DNA of 64,000 nt, taken from the NCBI GenBank assembly GCA_035533275.1, contig DATLUD010000008.1, positions 62,001 through 126,000 of the forward strand, read 5' to 3'. The translations under genes were made by a program, and so were the position numbers. The notes beneath the pieces were generated by a model. That model ran no database searches. It had not been told where the DNA came from and saw nothing but the letters and a program-made list of their open reading frames with translations. Positions 42,517 through 50,811 of the stretch are shown here, in pieces. This DNA is from SCRA01 sp035533275. GTDB taxonomy: Bacteria > Vulcanimicrobiota > Vulcanimicrobiia > Vulcanimicrobiales > SCRA01. How positions within the stretch are numbered: position 1 is the first letter of the stretch; every line of letters begins with the position of its first letter.

Positions 42517-43215
42517 ATGCGCATCGTCGTTTACGGCTTCGAGCCCTTCGGGGGCGACGCGATCAATCCGTCCCAGCTCGTCGCCCGCGCGCTGGACGCC
42601 ACTCACGTCGGCGGCGGCCTGGTGACGGGGCACGTGCTCCCCGTTGAAACGCGCTCGTTGCGCTCTCGTCTGGAAGGGATCCTCGCCGCCGAGCGCCCCG
42701 ACGTCATCGTCGGCGTGGGCCTGGCTCCAGGGACAGCCTCCCTGGCCGTGGAGCGCGTCGGCGTCAACGTCCTCGACTCGCGCATCCCCGACAACGTCGG
42801 TCACCAAGCCAAGGGCGAGCCCATCCGCGAGGATGCCCCGGCCGCGCTCTTCGCCACGTTGCCAGCCGCCGCCATCGTCGAACGCTGGAAAGCGACCGCG
42901 ATCCCCGGCTACCTCTCCAATTCGGCCGGGACGTTTCTGTGCAATCAGGCACTTTACGAGTCGCTCTGGTGGGCCCAGCAGGATGGGGGAGAGATCGAGG
43001 CGGGCTTCATCCACCTGCCCTATCTGCCCGGCCAAGCCGCCGAGCGCGATCCCGCCCATACGCCGAGCATGGGGCTCGAGACGATGCGCAAGGGCTTGGA
43101 GTTGGCCATCGAGACGATCGCCGCCGAGCGCCAGCGCCGGGCGGAGGCGTCTGCGAAAGCCGCGGAGGAGCCCAAGCGTACGAAAGGCGAACTGTGGATA
43201 CCGCGCGGACGATAG
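42517..43215 (+). CDS. pcp: Pyroglutamyl-peptidase I (C15 family)
   Basis: The 232-residue protein has the C15 layout: YGFEPFGGDAINPSQLVARA, AVERVGVNVLDSRIPDN (catalytic Glu), the nucleophile in SNSAGTFLCNQALYE, and the catalytic His in GFIHLPYLPGQA. It removes N-terminal pyroglutamate from peptides in the cytoplasm. A charged tail of about 25 residues (RQRRAEASAKAAEEPKRTKG) extends past the usual end. Confidence 0.88.
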   Translation: MRIVVYGFEPFGGDAINPSQLVARALDATHVGGGLVTGHVLPVETRSLRSRLEGILAAERPDVIVGVGLAPGTASLAVERVGVNVLDSRIPDNVGHQAKGEPIREDAPAALFATLPAAAIVERWKATAIPGYLSNSAGTFLCNQALYESLWWAQQDGGEIEAGFIHLPYLPGQAAERDPAHTPSMGLETMRKGLELAIETIAAERQRRAEASAKAAEEPKRTKGELWIPRGR

Positions 43216-43267
43216 CGAACCGCGTCCGAAGGCCCTTCGACCACGCAATTCGAACCGAAAGCGCTGA

Positions 43268-44926
43268 GTGACGACGGCAGACCCTAGGCTCCCCGCGATC
43301 CCGGATGTCCACGGGCACGCAAAGGGCGAACACCGACCATATGCTGAAGAGCGTCCGATCGCCTATACGGCGCGGATGCTCTTTCAGTGGTTCTACCATG
43401 CCTCCAAGCGCGGCTCGCCGCGCTTCCTGATGGTATCGGACCACACCAACTACCTGACCTTTGAGGACCCCGCGGCGGTCAACCTCTGCCGGCGCGCCCT
43501 GAAGCTCGCCCTGGCGGGTGACCACTACGGCGCAGCCGAGACCGCGAACGTCTCGTACCCGGTGGCCGAGGCCGTGGGCGCCGCGCTGCGCCGGGGCTTC
43601 CGCTTCTCGATCGGCGCCGAGGTCGACAACGATCCGCGCAACCGCCCCGATGCTCAGAACATCGTCGAGGCGATGCGTCCGGATGGCATCATCCGCAGCG
43701 TCCACTTCCTGACGATCACCCACCCCGAGCACGGCGAAGGGTGGACGTGGCCGTTCGACAACCCGGAGTTCAAGGATCTCTACCTCCACGTGGGCGTCGA
43801 GCAGACGTGGGAGCTCTACGTCAACGCCGTGGTCGACGCCGTGGAGAAGCTCCCGGGCAATGTGCTCGGGCACTTCTACGTCCCGGGCAAGTTCGGATTC
43901 TGGCCCGCGCAAGAGAAGCTCGAGGCGTACGAAGACCGCGTGATCGCCGCCTGCAAGGCGCGCGGCATGGCGGTGGAGTTCAACACGCGGGTGCTCTACA
44001 AGAATGCCGATGACCCCGCGCTGCAAGCAGCCTGGATCGCCGCCAACAAGCGCCTCCTGCGCAAGGCCAAGGCGGCCGACGTCGGCATCGCCGTCGGCTC
44101 CGACGCGCACAGCCCGATCCACCAGGGCGGTGAGTTCGAGCGCGTCCTCGAGGTCCTCGACGAGTTGGAGATCAACGAGCTGGTCTTCCCCGTGGGCGGC
44201 CGTCTCGCACGAGTGGCCCTGCGCGCCACCGAGGAGTTGATCGCCCAGACCGTGCAGCCCGTGGTGCCGCTCCCCGGATCGAGCATCAGCGGCCTCGGGC
44301 GCAAGGAGCTCGGGCTCCCCGAGGAAGCCGAGTATCCGGCGGCGGGAGCCGAGCGCGCGGGGCGCGCCGCGCGCCGGCGCCCCGCACGTGCCACGCGCTC
44401 TACGGCCACGCGTCCCTCCGCCGCGAGACCCTCGCGAGAAGCCCGCGCCGCCGAGCGTGAGACGGGTGCCGCACCCGCCAAGCGCGGCGCCGCGAAGAAA
44501 GCCGCACCCGCCAAGAAGGCGCCCGTCAGCAAGGTCGAGCCCCCGGCGAAGAGCGTCGCGCCCGCCAAAGCGGCTCCGGCGGCGAAGAAGGCGGCGGCGC
44601 CGGTCAAGAAGGCCGCACCGGCGGCCAAGAAGGCGCCGGCGGCCAAGAAGGCGCCCGCGGCCAAGAAGGCACCCGCGGCCAAGAAGGCACCCGCGGCCAA
44701 GAAGGCACCGGCGGCCAAGAAGACGCCGGCGGCCAAGAAGACGCCGGCGGCCAAGAAGGCGCCGGCAGCCAAGAAGACGCCGGTCAAGAAGACCGCCAAG
44801 CGCGCGGCGCCAGCCAAGCGGCCTGCCGCGACCAAGGCGGCCGTGTCCTCGAAGCGGAGCGCCCCCGCCAAGAAGGGCCCGGCGAAGTCCGCCGGCGCCA
44901 AGACCGCCGCCAAGCGCAAGCGCTAG
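43268..44926 (+). CDS. PHP-domain phosphoesterase with histone H1-like C-terminal tail
   Basis: A GTG start gives 552 residues. Residues about 10-330 form a PHP metal-dependent phosphoesterase: IPDVHGHAKGEH, MVSDHTNYLTFED, SIGAEVDNDPRN, THPEHGEGWTW and VGSDAHSPIHQGGEF carry the usual His/Asp/Glu ligands. Residues about 360-552 are almost only Ala, Lys, Pro and Arg, including nine copies of a 6-residue APAAKK unit, and end in KTAAKRKR. Such tails bind DNA non-specifically in H1-like bacterial proteins. The PHP part may act on nucleotides, DNA ends or histidinol phosphate; the tail argues for nucleic acid. Confidence 0.75.
   Translation: MTTADPRLPAIPDVHGHAKGEHRPYAEERPIAYTARMLFQWFYHASKRGSPRFLMVSDHTNYLTFEDPAAVNLCRRALKLALAGDHYGAAETANVSYPVAEAVGAALRRGFRFSIGAEVDNDPRNRPDAQNIVEAMRPDGIIRSVHFLTITHPEHGEGWTWPFDNPEFKDLYLHVGVEQTWELYVNAVVDAVEKLPGNVLGHFYVPGKFGFWPAQEKLEAYEDRVIAACKARGMAVEFNTRVLYKNADDPALQAAWIAANKRLLRKAKAADVGIAVGSDAHSPIHQGGEFERVLEVLDELEINELVFPVGGRLARVALRATEELIAQTVQPVVPLPGSSISGLGRKELGLPEEAEYPAAGAERAGRAARRRPARATRSTATRPSAARPSREARAAERETGAAPAKRGAAKKAAPAKKAPVSKVEPPAKSVAPAKAAPAAKKAAAPVKKAAPAAKKAPAAKKAPAAKKAPAAKKAPAAKKAPAAKKTPAAKKTPAAKKAPAAKKTPVKKTAKRAAPAKRPAATKAAVSSKRSAPAKKGPAKSAGAKTAAKRKR
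44615..44776 (+). repeat. Nine tandem 18-bp repeats coding for APAAKK
   Basis: Nine in-frame copies of an 18-bp unit (consensus GCGCCGGCGGCCAAGAAG with silent and Ala/Thr changes) run without interruption inside the H1-like tail. Copy number is likely to vary between strains by slippage or recombination, changing tail length in 6-residue steps. Confidence 0.85.
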
Positions 44927-45094
44927 GCGCCAGGTCGGGACTCTCGCGTCCGCGAAAATCGCCGTCCATCTGGACGCCGCGAGCGACTCCTCCGTCTCTC
45001 GCCAACCACCGCGAAGGCGGGTGGTGAGCCGGCACGACGCCCTCTTGATCCGCTGCGGTGCGCATGCCGCACTCGCTCGAAGACGGAGGTACGT

Positions 45095-47155
45095 GTGGGA
45101 CAGTCTGCTTCCCCATTGAGAAATGTGGCCGTCGTCGGGCCGCATCATTCCGGCAAGACCACGCTGATCGAGTCGCTGTTGGCGCTCGGGGGCGCGATCC
45201 CGCGGCGCGGCTCCATCGCCGAGGGCTCCACGACCACCGACTGCGATCCGGAGTCGGTCGCACGCCAGCAATCGTGCGCGGTCTCCTTTGCGTGGATGCC
45301 GTACCGCGACTGCGAGATCACGTTCATCGACACGCCCGGATTCGTCGACTTCCTCGAAGAGACGAAGCTCGCGCTCTTGGGCGCGGACGCGGCGCTCATC
45401 GTAGTCGAAGGCGACCCGGGCCGGGTTGCGCAAGCAACGGCACTAGTCGAGGCCATCGAAGCGCGCAAGTTGCCGCACCTCTTCGTGATCAACAAACTCG
45501 ACCGCCCCGAGTCGGACTTCGCCGCCACGCTGCAGGCGCTGCGCGAGCAGTTCGGCAATCGCGTGGTCGCCGAGCATCTGCCGATCGGGCAGGGAGAGCG
45601 CTTCTCCGGCTACGTCGATCTCGTCAACCAGAGCGCGCGCACGTACGGGCAGAACGGCACCTCGAGCGCGATCTCGCTACCGCACGATCTCGCCACGCTC
45701 GCGCGCCAGGAGCGCGCAAAGCTCTTGGAGGCACTCGGTGATTTCGACGACCACCTGCTCGAGGAGCTGATCGACGGCGTGGAGCCGCCCATGGACGAGC
45801 TGGAGCACGATCTCGCCGACGAGACGCACAGAGACCTCGTGGCACCGGTGCTCGTCGCCGCAGGCTCGCTCTGCTACGGCTGCGATGCGCTGCTCGACGC
45901 CATCGTGCGCCTCTGCCCGACACCGCAAGAGGCGCCGCGCGTCGACGCCGAGGGTCGCGAGATCGCCCCCGACCCCGAGGGTCCGGTCATTGCGCAGATC
46001 TGCAAGACGATCGTGCATCCGCAGTCCGGTAAGCTCTCCGTCGCGCGCCTCATCTCAGGGACGCTGACGGGCGACAAGCCGCTGATCAACCTCACCCGCG
46101 GCACCGCCAAGGAGCGCCCCGGCGGGCTCTTCAGGCTGTCGGGCAAGAAGCAGATGCCCATCGAGAAAGCGGGCCCCGGCTCCCTCGTGGCGATCGCCCG
46201 GTTGGAGAATGCCCAGACGGGCGACACGCTCACGTCGGAAGGCACGAAAGTTCTTCTTCCCTCCGTCAAGGTCGCCGACCCGGTGTTCGCCGTGGCCATA
46301 CGCCCCAAGGACCGTCTCGACGAGGCCAAGCTCTCGCAAGCGCTCCAGCGGCTCATCGACGAGGACCCCACCCTGCGCCTCGAGCGTGCGCAGTTCACCA
46401 ACGAGCTGCTGCTGTTGGGCCACGGCGAGCAGCACGTGCAGATTGCCTCCGAGCGGCTCTCGCGCAAGTACAACGTCAAGCTCGAGACCCACGCTCCGAC
46501 GATCCCCTACCGCGAGACCATTCAGAGCGGCGCCGAGGTGCACGGGCGCTACAAGCACCAGACCGGCGGGCACGGCCAGTTCGGGGACGTCTGGCTGCGC
46601 ATCGAGCCGCGCGAGCGCGGCCACGGCGTCACCTTCGGCGAGAAAGTCGTGGGCGGCGTGGTGCCGCGCCACTTCATTCCCGCCGTGGAGAAAGGCGTGC
46701 GGGACGCGCTCGACCGGGGGCCGCTAGCGGGGTATCCCGTGATCGACCTCGACATCGTGCTCTACGACGGACAGTACCACGCGGTGGATTCCAGCGAGCA
46801 GTCGTTCAAGACCGCGGGCTCCCTCGCCATTCGCGAGGGCATTCCCAAATGCAGCCCCGTGCTGCTCGAGCCCATCGCCAAAGTCGAGGTGACGGTGCCG
46901 ACGCGGTACACCGCAGGGGTGCTCTCGCAGCTCACCGGCAAGCGCGGCCACATCCTCAATTTCACCGCCACCGAGCGGACGGGATACGACGTGGTGAGCG
47001 CGCTCGTCCCGCACGTTGAGATCTCGCGCTACATCACCGAGCTGCGGACGCTCACCCATGGCCTCGGCACCTACCGCTGGGAGCACGATCACTTCGAGAT
47101 CGTTCCCGCCAAACTCGCCCAGCAGGTGGCGGAGATGGCCGCCTCGGGCAGCTGA
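45095..47155 (+). CDS. Elongation factor G-like GTPase (EF-G paralogue)
   Basis: The GTG at 45095 has GGAGGT just upstream and gives 686 residues. The G domain has GPHHSGKTTLIESL (P-loop), ITFIDTPGFVDFLEE and HLFVINKLDRPES. The C-terminal domains match EF-G (GEQHVQIASERLSRKYNVKL, GRYKHQTGGHGQFGDVWLRI, GVLSQLTGKRGHILNF). The P-loop starts GPHHSGKT where canonical EF-G has AHIDAGKT. This and the reduced length fit the EF-G2-like group, whose job in translocation or stress is not settled. A terminator follows. Confidence 0.8.
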   Translation: MGQSASPLRNVAVVGPHHSGKTTLIESLLALGGAIPRRGSIAEGSTTTDCDPESVARQQSCAVSFAWMPYRDCEITFIDTPGFVDFLEETKLALLGADAALIVVEGDPGRVAQATALVEAIEARKLPHLFVINKLDRPESDFAATLQALREQFGNRVVAEHLPIGQGERFSGYVDLVNQSARTYGQNGTSSAISLPHDLATLARQERAKLLEALGDFDDHLLEELIDGVEPPMDELEHDLADETHRDLVAPVLVAAGSLCYGCDALLDAIVRLCPTPQEAPRVDAEGREIAPDPEGPVIAQICKTIVHPQSGKLSVARLISGTLTGDKPLINLTRGTAKERPGGLFRLSGKKQMPIEKAGPGSLVAIARLENAQTGDTLTSEGTKVLLPSVKVADPVFAVAIRPKDRLDEAKLSQALQRLIDEDPTLRLERAQFTNELLLLGHGEQHVQIASERLSRKYNVKLETHAPTIPYRETIQSGAEVHGRYKHQTGGHGQFGDVWLRIEPRERGHGVTFGEKVVGGVVPRHFIPAVEKGVRDALDRGPLAGYPVIDLDIVLYDGQYHAVDSSEQSFKTAGSLAIREGIPKCSPVLLEPIAKVEVTVPTRYTAGVLSQLTGKRGHILNFTATERTGYDVVSALVPHVEISRYITELRTLTHGLGTYRWEHDHFEIVPAKLAQQVAEMAASGS

Positions 47156-47162
47156 GCCCGGC

Positions 47163-47191
47163 GGCGAGGGGCGGAACATCCGCCCCTCGCC
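47163..47191 (+). terminator. 12-bp perfect hairpin after the EF-G-like gene
   Basis: GGCGAGGGGCGG and CCGCCCCTCGCC pair exactly around the loop aacat, seven bases after the EF-G stop. There is no T-tract. It separates the gene from the next lipoprotein gene on the same strand. Confidence 0.6.
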
Positions 47192-47268
47192 CCATGCCAG
47201 GGCCACCCTTCCGGTTGGCGAATACCGGCGAGTTTGCTCAAAGCTCCTCGGAAGGTCGGTGCGTCCGC

Positions 47269-48903
47269 ATGCTTCGCCGGTTCCTCGTGCTCGCGCTCGC
47301 CCTGGCCGTCCTGGCCGGATGCACCAAGGTCGACACGTCGTCGTCGGCGGCCGGCGGCGATCATCCCTGGACGATCCCCGGTGTCCTGCGGGTGGGGATC
47401 TCGGGCGATCCCAAGACGCTGAACCCGATCCTGGCGGGTGACACCACCGATTCGTTCATCACGCGCCTGATGTTCGACATCCTCGTCGACGTCGACGAGC
47501 ACGGCCATCCCATCCCCGACCTGGCGGCCGAGGTCCCGACGACCGAGAACGGTGGGATCAGCAAGGACGGCCTGACGATCACCTATCACTTGCGCAAGGG
47601 CGTCCGCTGGCAAGACGGCGCCCCCGTGACGAGCGAGGACGTCAAGTGGACGTGGCAAGCGATCATGAGCAACGACAACAACGTGGTCTCACGCCGCGGG
47701 TACGACCAGATCGCCGGCATCGACACCCCCGACGCCGACACCGTCGTGGTGCATCTCCGGCAGAAGTTCGCCCCCTTCGTCAGCACGTTCTTCGCCGAGA
47801 GCGACAGCCCGTACGCCGTCCTGCCCTCGCACCTGCTCGCCAAGTACAAGAACATCAACCAGATTCCGTTCAACCAGCATCCGGTCGGCGACGGCCCCTT
47901 CGAGTTCGTGCGCTGGGACCGCGGCATCGGCATCGAGCTCAAGGCGAACCCCGGCTACTTCCGCGGCAAGCCCGGCCTCAAGGAAATCCGCATCCGCGTC
48001 ATTCCCGACGAGAACACGATGCTGACGCAGCTGCGGACGCACGAGATCGATTGGTACTTCGAGCCGACTCCCGACATGTACGGGCAGCTCAAGAGCCTGC
48101 CGGACATCACGACCACGCTCACGCCGATCAACGGCTACGACTCGGTGATGATGAACACGGAGAGCCCCATCCTCAAGGACGTGCGGGTCCGCCGGGCCAT
48201 CGCCTATGTCATCGACAAGCAGGTGCTGGCGCAGAAGGTCGGCAAGGGGAGCGTCGACGTCGCGACCGAGGACCTGCCCAAGTGGATGTGGGCCTACGAT
48301 CCCAACGTTCCCGTCTACACCTTCGACCCCGGCAAGGCCGAGCAGCTGCTGGACCAGGCGGGGTGGCGAATGGCTCCTGACGGCTACCGCCGCAGGGGGG
48401 GCAAGACGCTCTCGCTGGTCATCTCCTACGTCAACGCGTCGTCGCAGGGACGCACGGTGGGCGTGCTGCTCCAGTCGTGGCTCAAGCGGATCGGCATCCG
48501 CTCCGAGATCAAGGTCTACCCGCTGAGCGTCTACTTCGCGCCGTACGGGATGGGCGGAATCCTCCCCACCGGGAAGTACGACCTCAGCCTCTCAGGCTGG
48601 GTCGCCGGCGTGGATCCCGACAACAGCTCGCAGTTCCTCTGCTCCACGCGTCCTCCCGTGGGCTACAACTACACGCGCTTCTGCGATGCGGCCATGGACG
48701 CGGCGCAGCACGAGGCGCTGACCAACTATGACGCGGCCACGCGCAAGAAGGCGTATGCGAAGATCGAGCGGATCCTGGCCGAGCAGATGCCGCAAGACTT
48801 CTACGACTGGCGCAACCAAATCCAGGCCTTCAACCCGGATTTCAAGAACTTCAAGCCGAATCCGGTCCAGGAAGCCTGGAATGCCTGGCAGTGGGAGATC
48901 TGA
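47269..48903 (+). CDS. Peptide ABC transporter substrate-binding lipoprotein (SBP_bac_5)
   Basis: The 544-residue protein begins MLRRFLVLALALAVLAGC, a lipoprotein signal. It shows LRVGISGDPKTLNPILAGDT, GLTITYHLRKGVRWQDGAPV and DVRVRRAIAYVIDKQVLAQK. It is a paralogue of the protein at 14495-16129, with the same length and the same EVPTTENGGISKDGLTITYH-type segment. It binds peptides or similar solutes at the outer face of the inner membrane. Here too no permease or ATPase is adjacent. GGAAGG lies upstream of the ATG. Its stop overlaps the pyrE start (TGATG). Confidence 0.85.
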   Translation: MLRRFLVLALALAVLAGCTKVDTSSSAAGGDHPWTIPGVLRVGISGDPKTLNPILAGDTTDSFITRLMFDILVDVDEHGHPIPDLAAEVPTTENGGISKDGLTITYHLRKGVRWQDGAPVTSEDVKWTWQAIMSNDNNVVSRRGYDQIAGIDTPDADTVVVHLRQKFAPFVSTFFAESDSPYAVLPSHLLAKYKNINQIPFNQHPVGDGPFEFVRWDRGIGIELKANPGYFRGKPGLKEIRIRVIPDENTMLTQLRTHEIDWYFEPTPDMYGQLKSLPDITTTLTPINGYDSVMMNTESPILKDVRVRRAIAYVIDKQVLAQKVGKGSVDVATEDLPKWMWAYDPNVPVYTFDPGKAEQLLDQAGWRMAPDGYRRRGGKTLSLVISYVNASSQGRTVGVLLQSWLKRIGIRSEIKVYPLSVYFAPYGMGGILPTGKYDLSLSGWVAGVDPDNSSQFLCSTRPPVGYNYTRFCDAAMDAAQHEALTNYDAATRKKAYAKIERILAEQMPQDFYDWRNQIQAFNPDFKNFKPNPVQEAWNAWQWEI

Positions 48904-49448
48904 TGTCGGAGTTCGAGAGCGGCGTGGGGCGCGTCCCCGACTTCAAATGGCTTCAGAAGGTCATCGTCGAGCGGGCGATCGTTCGCGGAGACTACACGAC
49001 GTCCGGCGGGCACAAGACCGATTTCTACATCGACAAATTCCGGCTGTTCTCCGATCCCACGACGTTGCGGCGGATCGCGCGGATGTTCGCGCCGGCGGTC
49101 GCCGAGATCGCCCCCGATCTCATTGGGGGCACGGAGCTCGGCGGCGTCATCCTGGCCACAGCGGTCTCGCAGATGGCGAGCCTGCCGATGATCGTGGTGC
49201 GCAAGCAGCCCAAGGCCTACGGCGCGTTCGCCAACGAGTACGTGGAAGGCGACTTCAGCGAGGGACAGCGCGTGCTCTTGCTGGAGGACGTGGTGACCTC
49301 CGGCAAGGAGCTCATGGCCGCAAGCGCGCGCCTGGAGGAGATGGGCCTGAAAGTCGAGTGCCGCGCGATGGTCAACCGGGGTCTCGCTCCGGTGAAGGCT
49401 CTCCTGCAGTTCAGCCTGCCCTCGGGAACCCCTCGCACGGACAACTAG
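48903..49448 (+). CDS. pyrE: Orotate phosphoribosyltransferase
   Basis: The 181-residue protein has the OPRTase pattern: RAIVRGDYTTSGGHKTDFYI (the TSG-x-K-S region), LIGGTELGGVILATAVS, MIVVRKQPKAYG and the PRPP-binding motif VLLLEDVVTSGKELMAA. It makes orotidine 5'-phosphate from orotate and PRPP in pyrimidine synthesis. The ATG overlaps the preceding stop and has GGGAG 5 nt upstream. Confidence 0.88.
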   Translation: MSEFESGVGRVPDFKWLQKVIVERAIVRGDYTTSGGHKTDFYIDKFRLFSDPTTLRRIARMFAPAVAEIAPDLIGGTELGGVILATAVSQMASLPMIVVRKQPKAYGAFANEYVEGDFSEGQRVLLLEDVVTSGKELMAASARLEEMGLKVECRAMVNRGLAPVKALLQFSLPSGTPRTDN

Positions 49449-49457
49449 CGCCGGCGC

Positions 49458-50246
49458 TCAGACCTCGAGGCGGAGGTGGTCCCGGGCGATGACGATCTCA
49501 CCCTCGAAGAATCGCTCGGCATCGGCCCGAATCGCGTGCTCGCCCACGTGTTGCGGGTAGTGCGTGATGATCAGGCGCGGCACTCCCGCCTCCCGCGCCA
49601 TCAGGGCCGCTTCCGCGGGGTTGGAGTGCCCGCGCTCCCCGATCTCCACCATGCCGGGCTCGAGGGTAGCCTCGCAGAGCAGGGCATCCGCGCCACGAGC
49701 CAGCTCGACGAGCTCAGGCGAGGGCGCGGTGTCCGCCGAGAAGACGAAGGCGCGCCCTGCGTGGGAGACGCGCATCGCGTAGGCGGGAATGTAATGGCGC
49801 GTCGGAGCGAAGCGCACGTCGATGGACCCCACATGCCAAGGGCGCTCCGGGTCGTAGGTGCGCACCGCGAAGGACTCGTCGAGAAAGTCGCCCGAGTTGC
49901 CCTCGCGGGCGAACGCGCTCACCAAGGTGCGGAGCAGGCTCTCCCCTCCCGGCGGAAGCAGCAGCGGCAAGGGATCGGCACGGCGCTCCCAGCCGTACTT
50001 CAAGGCGTAGCGATAGGGAATCACGTCGATGAAGTGATCGGCATGCATATGCGAGATCGCCACGGCGCTGATATCCGTGTACGAGATGTGGCAGCGCAGG
50101 TTGGCGAAGGCCCCGGTTCCGAGATCCAGCACCAAGCGGTCCTCGCCGGCCTCCACGAGGTACGACGAGCATGCGCAACCGGGGTTGGGCACCGCGGGAC
50201 TGGCGCCGAGGACCGTCAGTCTCAACGCCGCCCCGTTCGTGCTCAT
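49458..50246 (-). CDS. RNase Z-like metallo-beta-lactamase fold hydrolase
   Basis: The 262-residue protein has the beta-CASP-free RNase Z/ElaC-type pattern: LTVLGASPAVPNPGCACSSY, LVLDLGTGAFANL, VAISHMHADHFIDVIPYRYA (zinc site), RAFVFSADTAPSPELVELAR and RLIITHYPQHVGE. It could be an RNase Z relative or a phosphodiesterase. Tail-end histidine spacing is as in PhnP/RNase Z relatives; no exosite arm is evident. The ATG overlaps the selenoprotein stop (ATGA), so it follows the bcp gene in one operon. Confidence 0.75.
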   Translation of the reverse strand: MSTNGAALRLTVLGASPAVPNPGCACSSYLVEAGEDRLVLDLGTGAFANLRCHISYTDISAVAISHMHADHFIDVIPYRYALKYGWERRADPLPLLLPPGGESLLRTLVSAFAREGNSGDFLDESFAVRTYDPERPWHVGSIDVRFAPTRHYIPAYAMRVSHAGRAFVFSADTAPSPELVELARGADALLCEATLEPGMVEIGERGHSNPAEAALMAREAGVPRLIITHYPQHVGEHAIRADAERFFEGEIVIARDHLRLEV

Positions 50247-50710
50247 GCCTTCAGCGTACCGACGGCCTCCAGCACGTCGGCAGCATGGCCGTCCACCGTG
50301 ACCTTTGGCCAGACAGCACGAATCACGCCTCGTCCGTCGATCAGGAACGTCGCGCGCTGCACGCCGATCGTCTTCTTCCCGTACATGTTCTTTTCGACCA
50401 AGACCCCAAAGGCCGTGCTCAAGCGCTTGTCCTCGTCGGCGAGCAGCGTGAACGGCAACCCGTACTTCTCCTTGAATCGTCGGTGCGAAGGCACGCCGTC
50501 CTTACTCACGCCCACGATCTCGACGCCCCGCTTCTCGAACGCCGCACGTGCGTCGCGAAACTGCGACGCTTCGTTCGTTCAGCCCGGGGTGTCGTCTTTC
50601 GGATAGAACCAGAGCACCAGGGGGCGTCCGAGGAACTCCTCCGACGTCCTGACGGCTCCGGCATCGTCCAGCGCGGAGAACGATGGGATTGCGTCGCCAA
50701 CCTCTAGCAC
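50243..50710 (-). CDS. bcp: Selenocysteine-containing Bcp-type peroxiredoxin (in-frame UGA at codon 44)
   Basis: From GTG 50710 (AAGGAG about 9 nt upstream) the frame runs through one TGA at 50579-50581 and gives 155 residues. Before the UGA it reads VLEVGDAIPSFSALDDAGAV, then PLVLWFYPKDDTPG. After it come U-TNEASQFRDARAAFEKRGV and GVSKDGVPSHRRFKEKYGLP. The Bcp family reads YPKDDTPGCTKEAC here, so the UGA stands exactly where the peroxidatic Cys belongs. The usual resolving Cys five residues later is Ser, leaving a single redox residue. A perfect 7-bp hairpin starts 9 nt after the UGA. Role: reduction of peroxides with thioredoxin. Confidence 0.87.
50550..50569 (-). promoter_or_regulatory. 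Bacterial SECIS-like hairpin of bcp
   Basis: On the mRNA GCGUCGC and GCGACGC pair perfectly around the 6-nt loop AGUUUC, with 9 nt between the UGA and the stem and 16 nt to the loop. A guanine among the first two loop bases and this spacing fit the described bacterial SECIS pattern. Function is inferred. Confidence 0.65.
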
Positions 50711-50811
50711 TTGGCTCGGCTCCTTTCCATGCTAGGCTTGCTTCGCACACCCTCGTGGGCCCTCCTAGTGTCCCCGCGCACCGTCGCCTCGTGACCGCGC
50801 TCGCCTCGAAC

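Noticed and set aside
44615..44776. CRISPR-like repeat array
   Set aside because: The repeats are contiguous, in frame, without spacers and encode a lysine-rich tail.
43007..45433. 808-residue open frame on the minus strand
   Set aside because: It is antisense to pcp and the PHP gene; its leucine/glycine repeats mirror the APAAKK tail and it shows no family motif.
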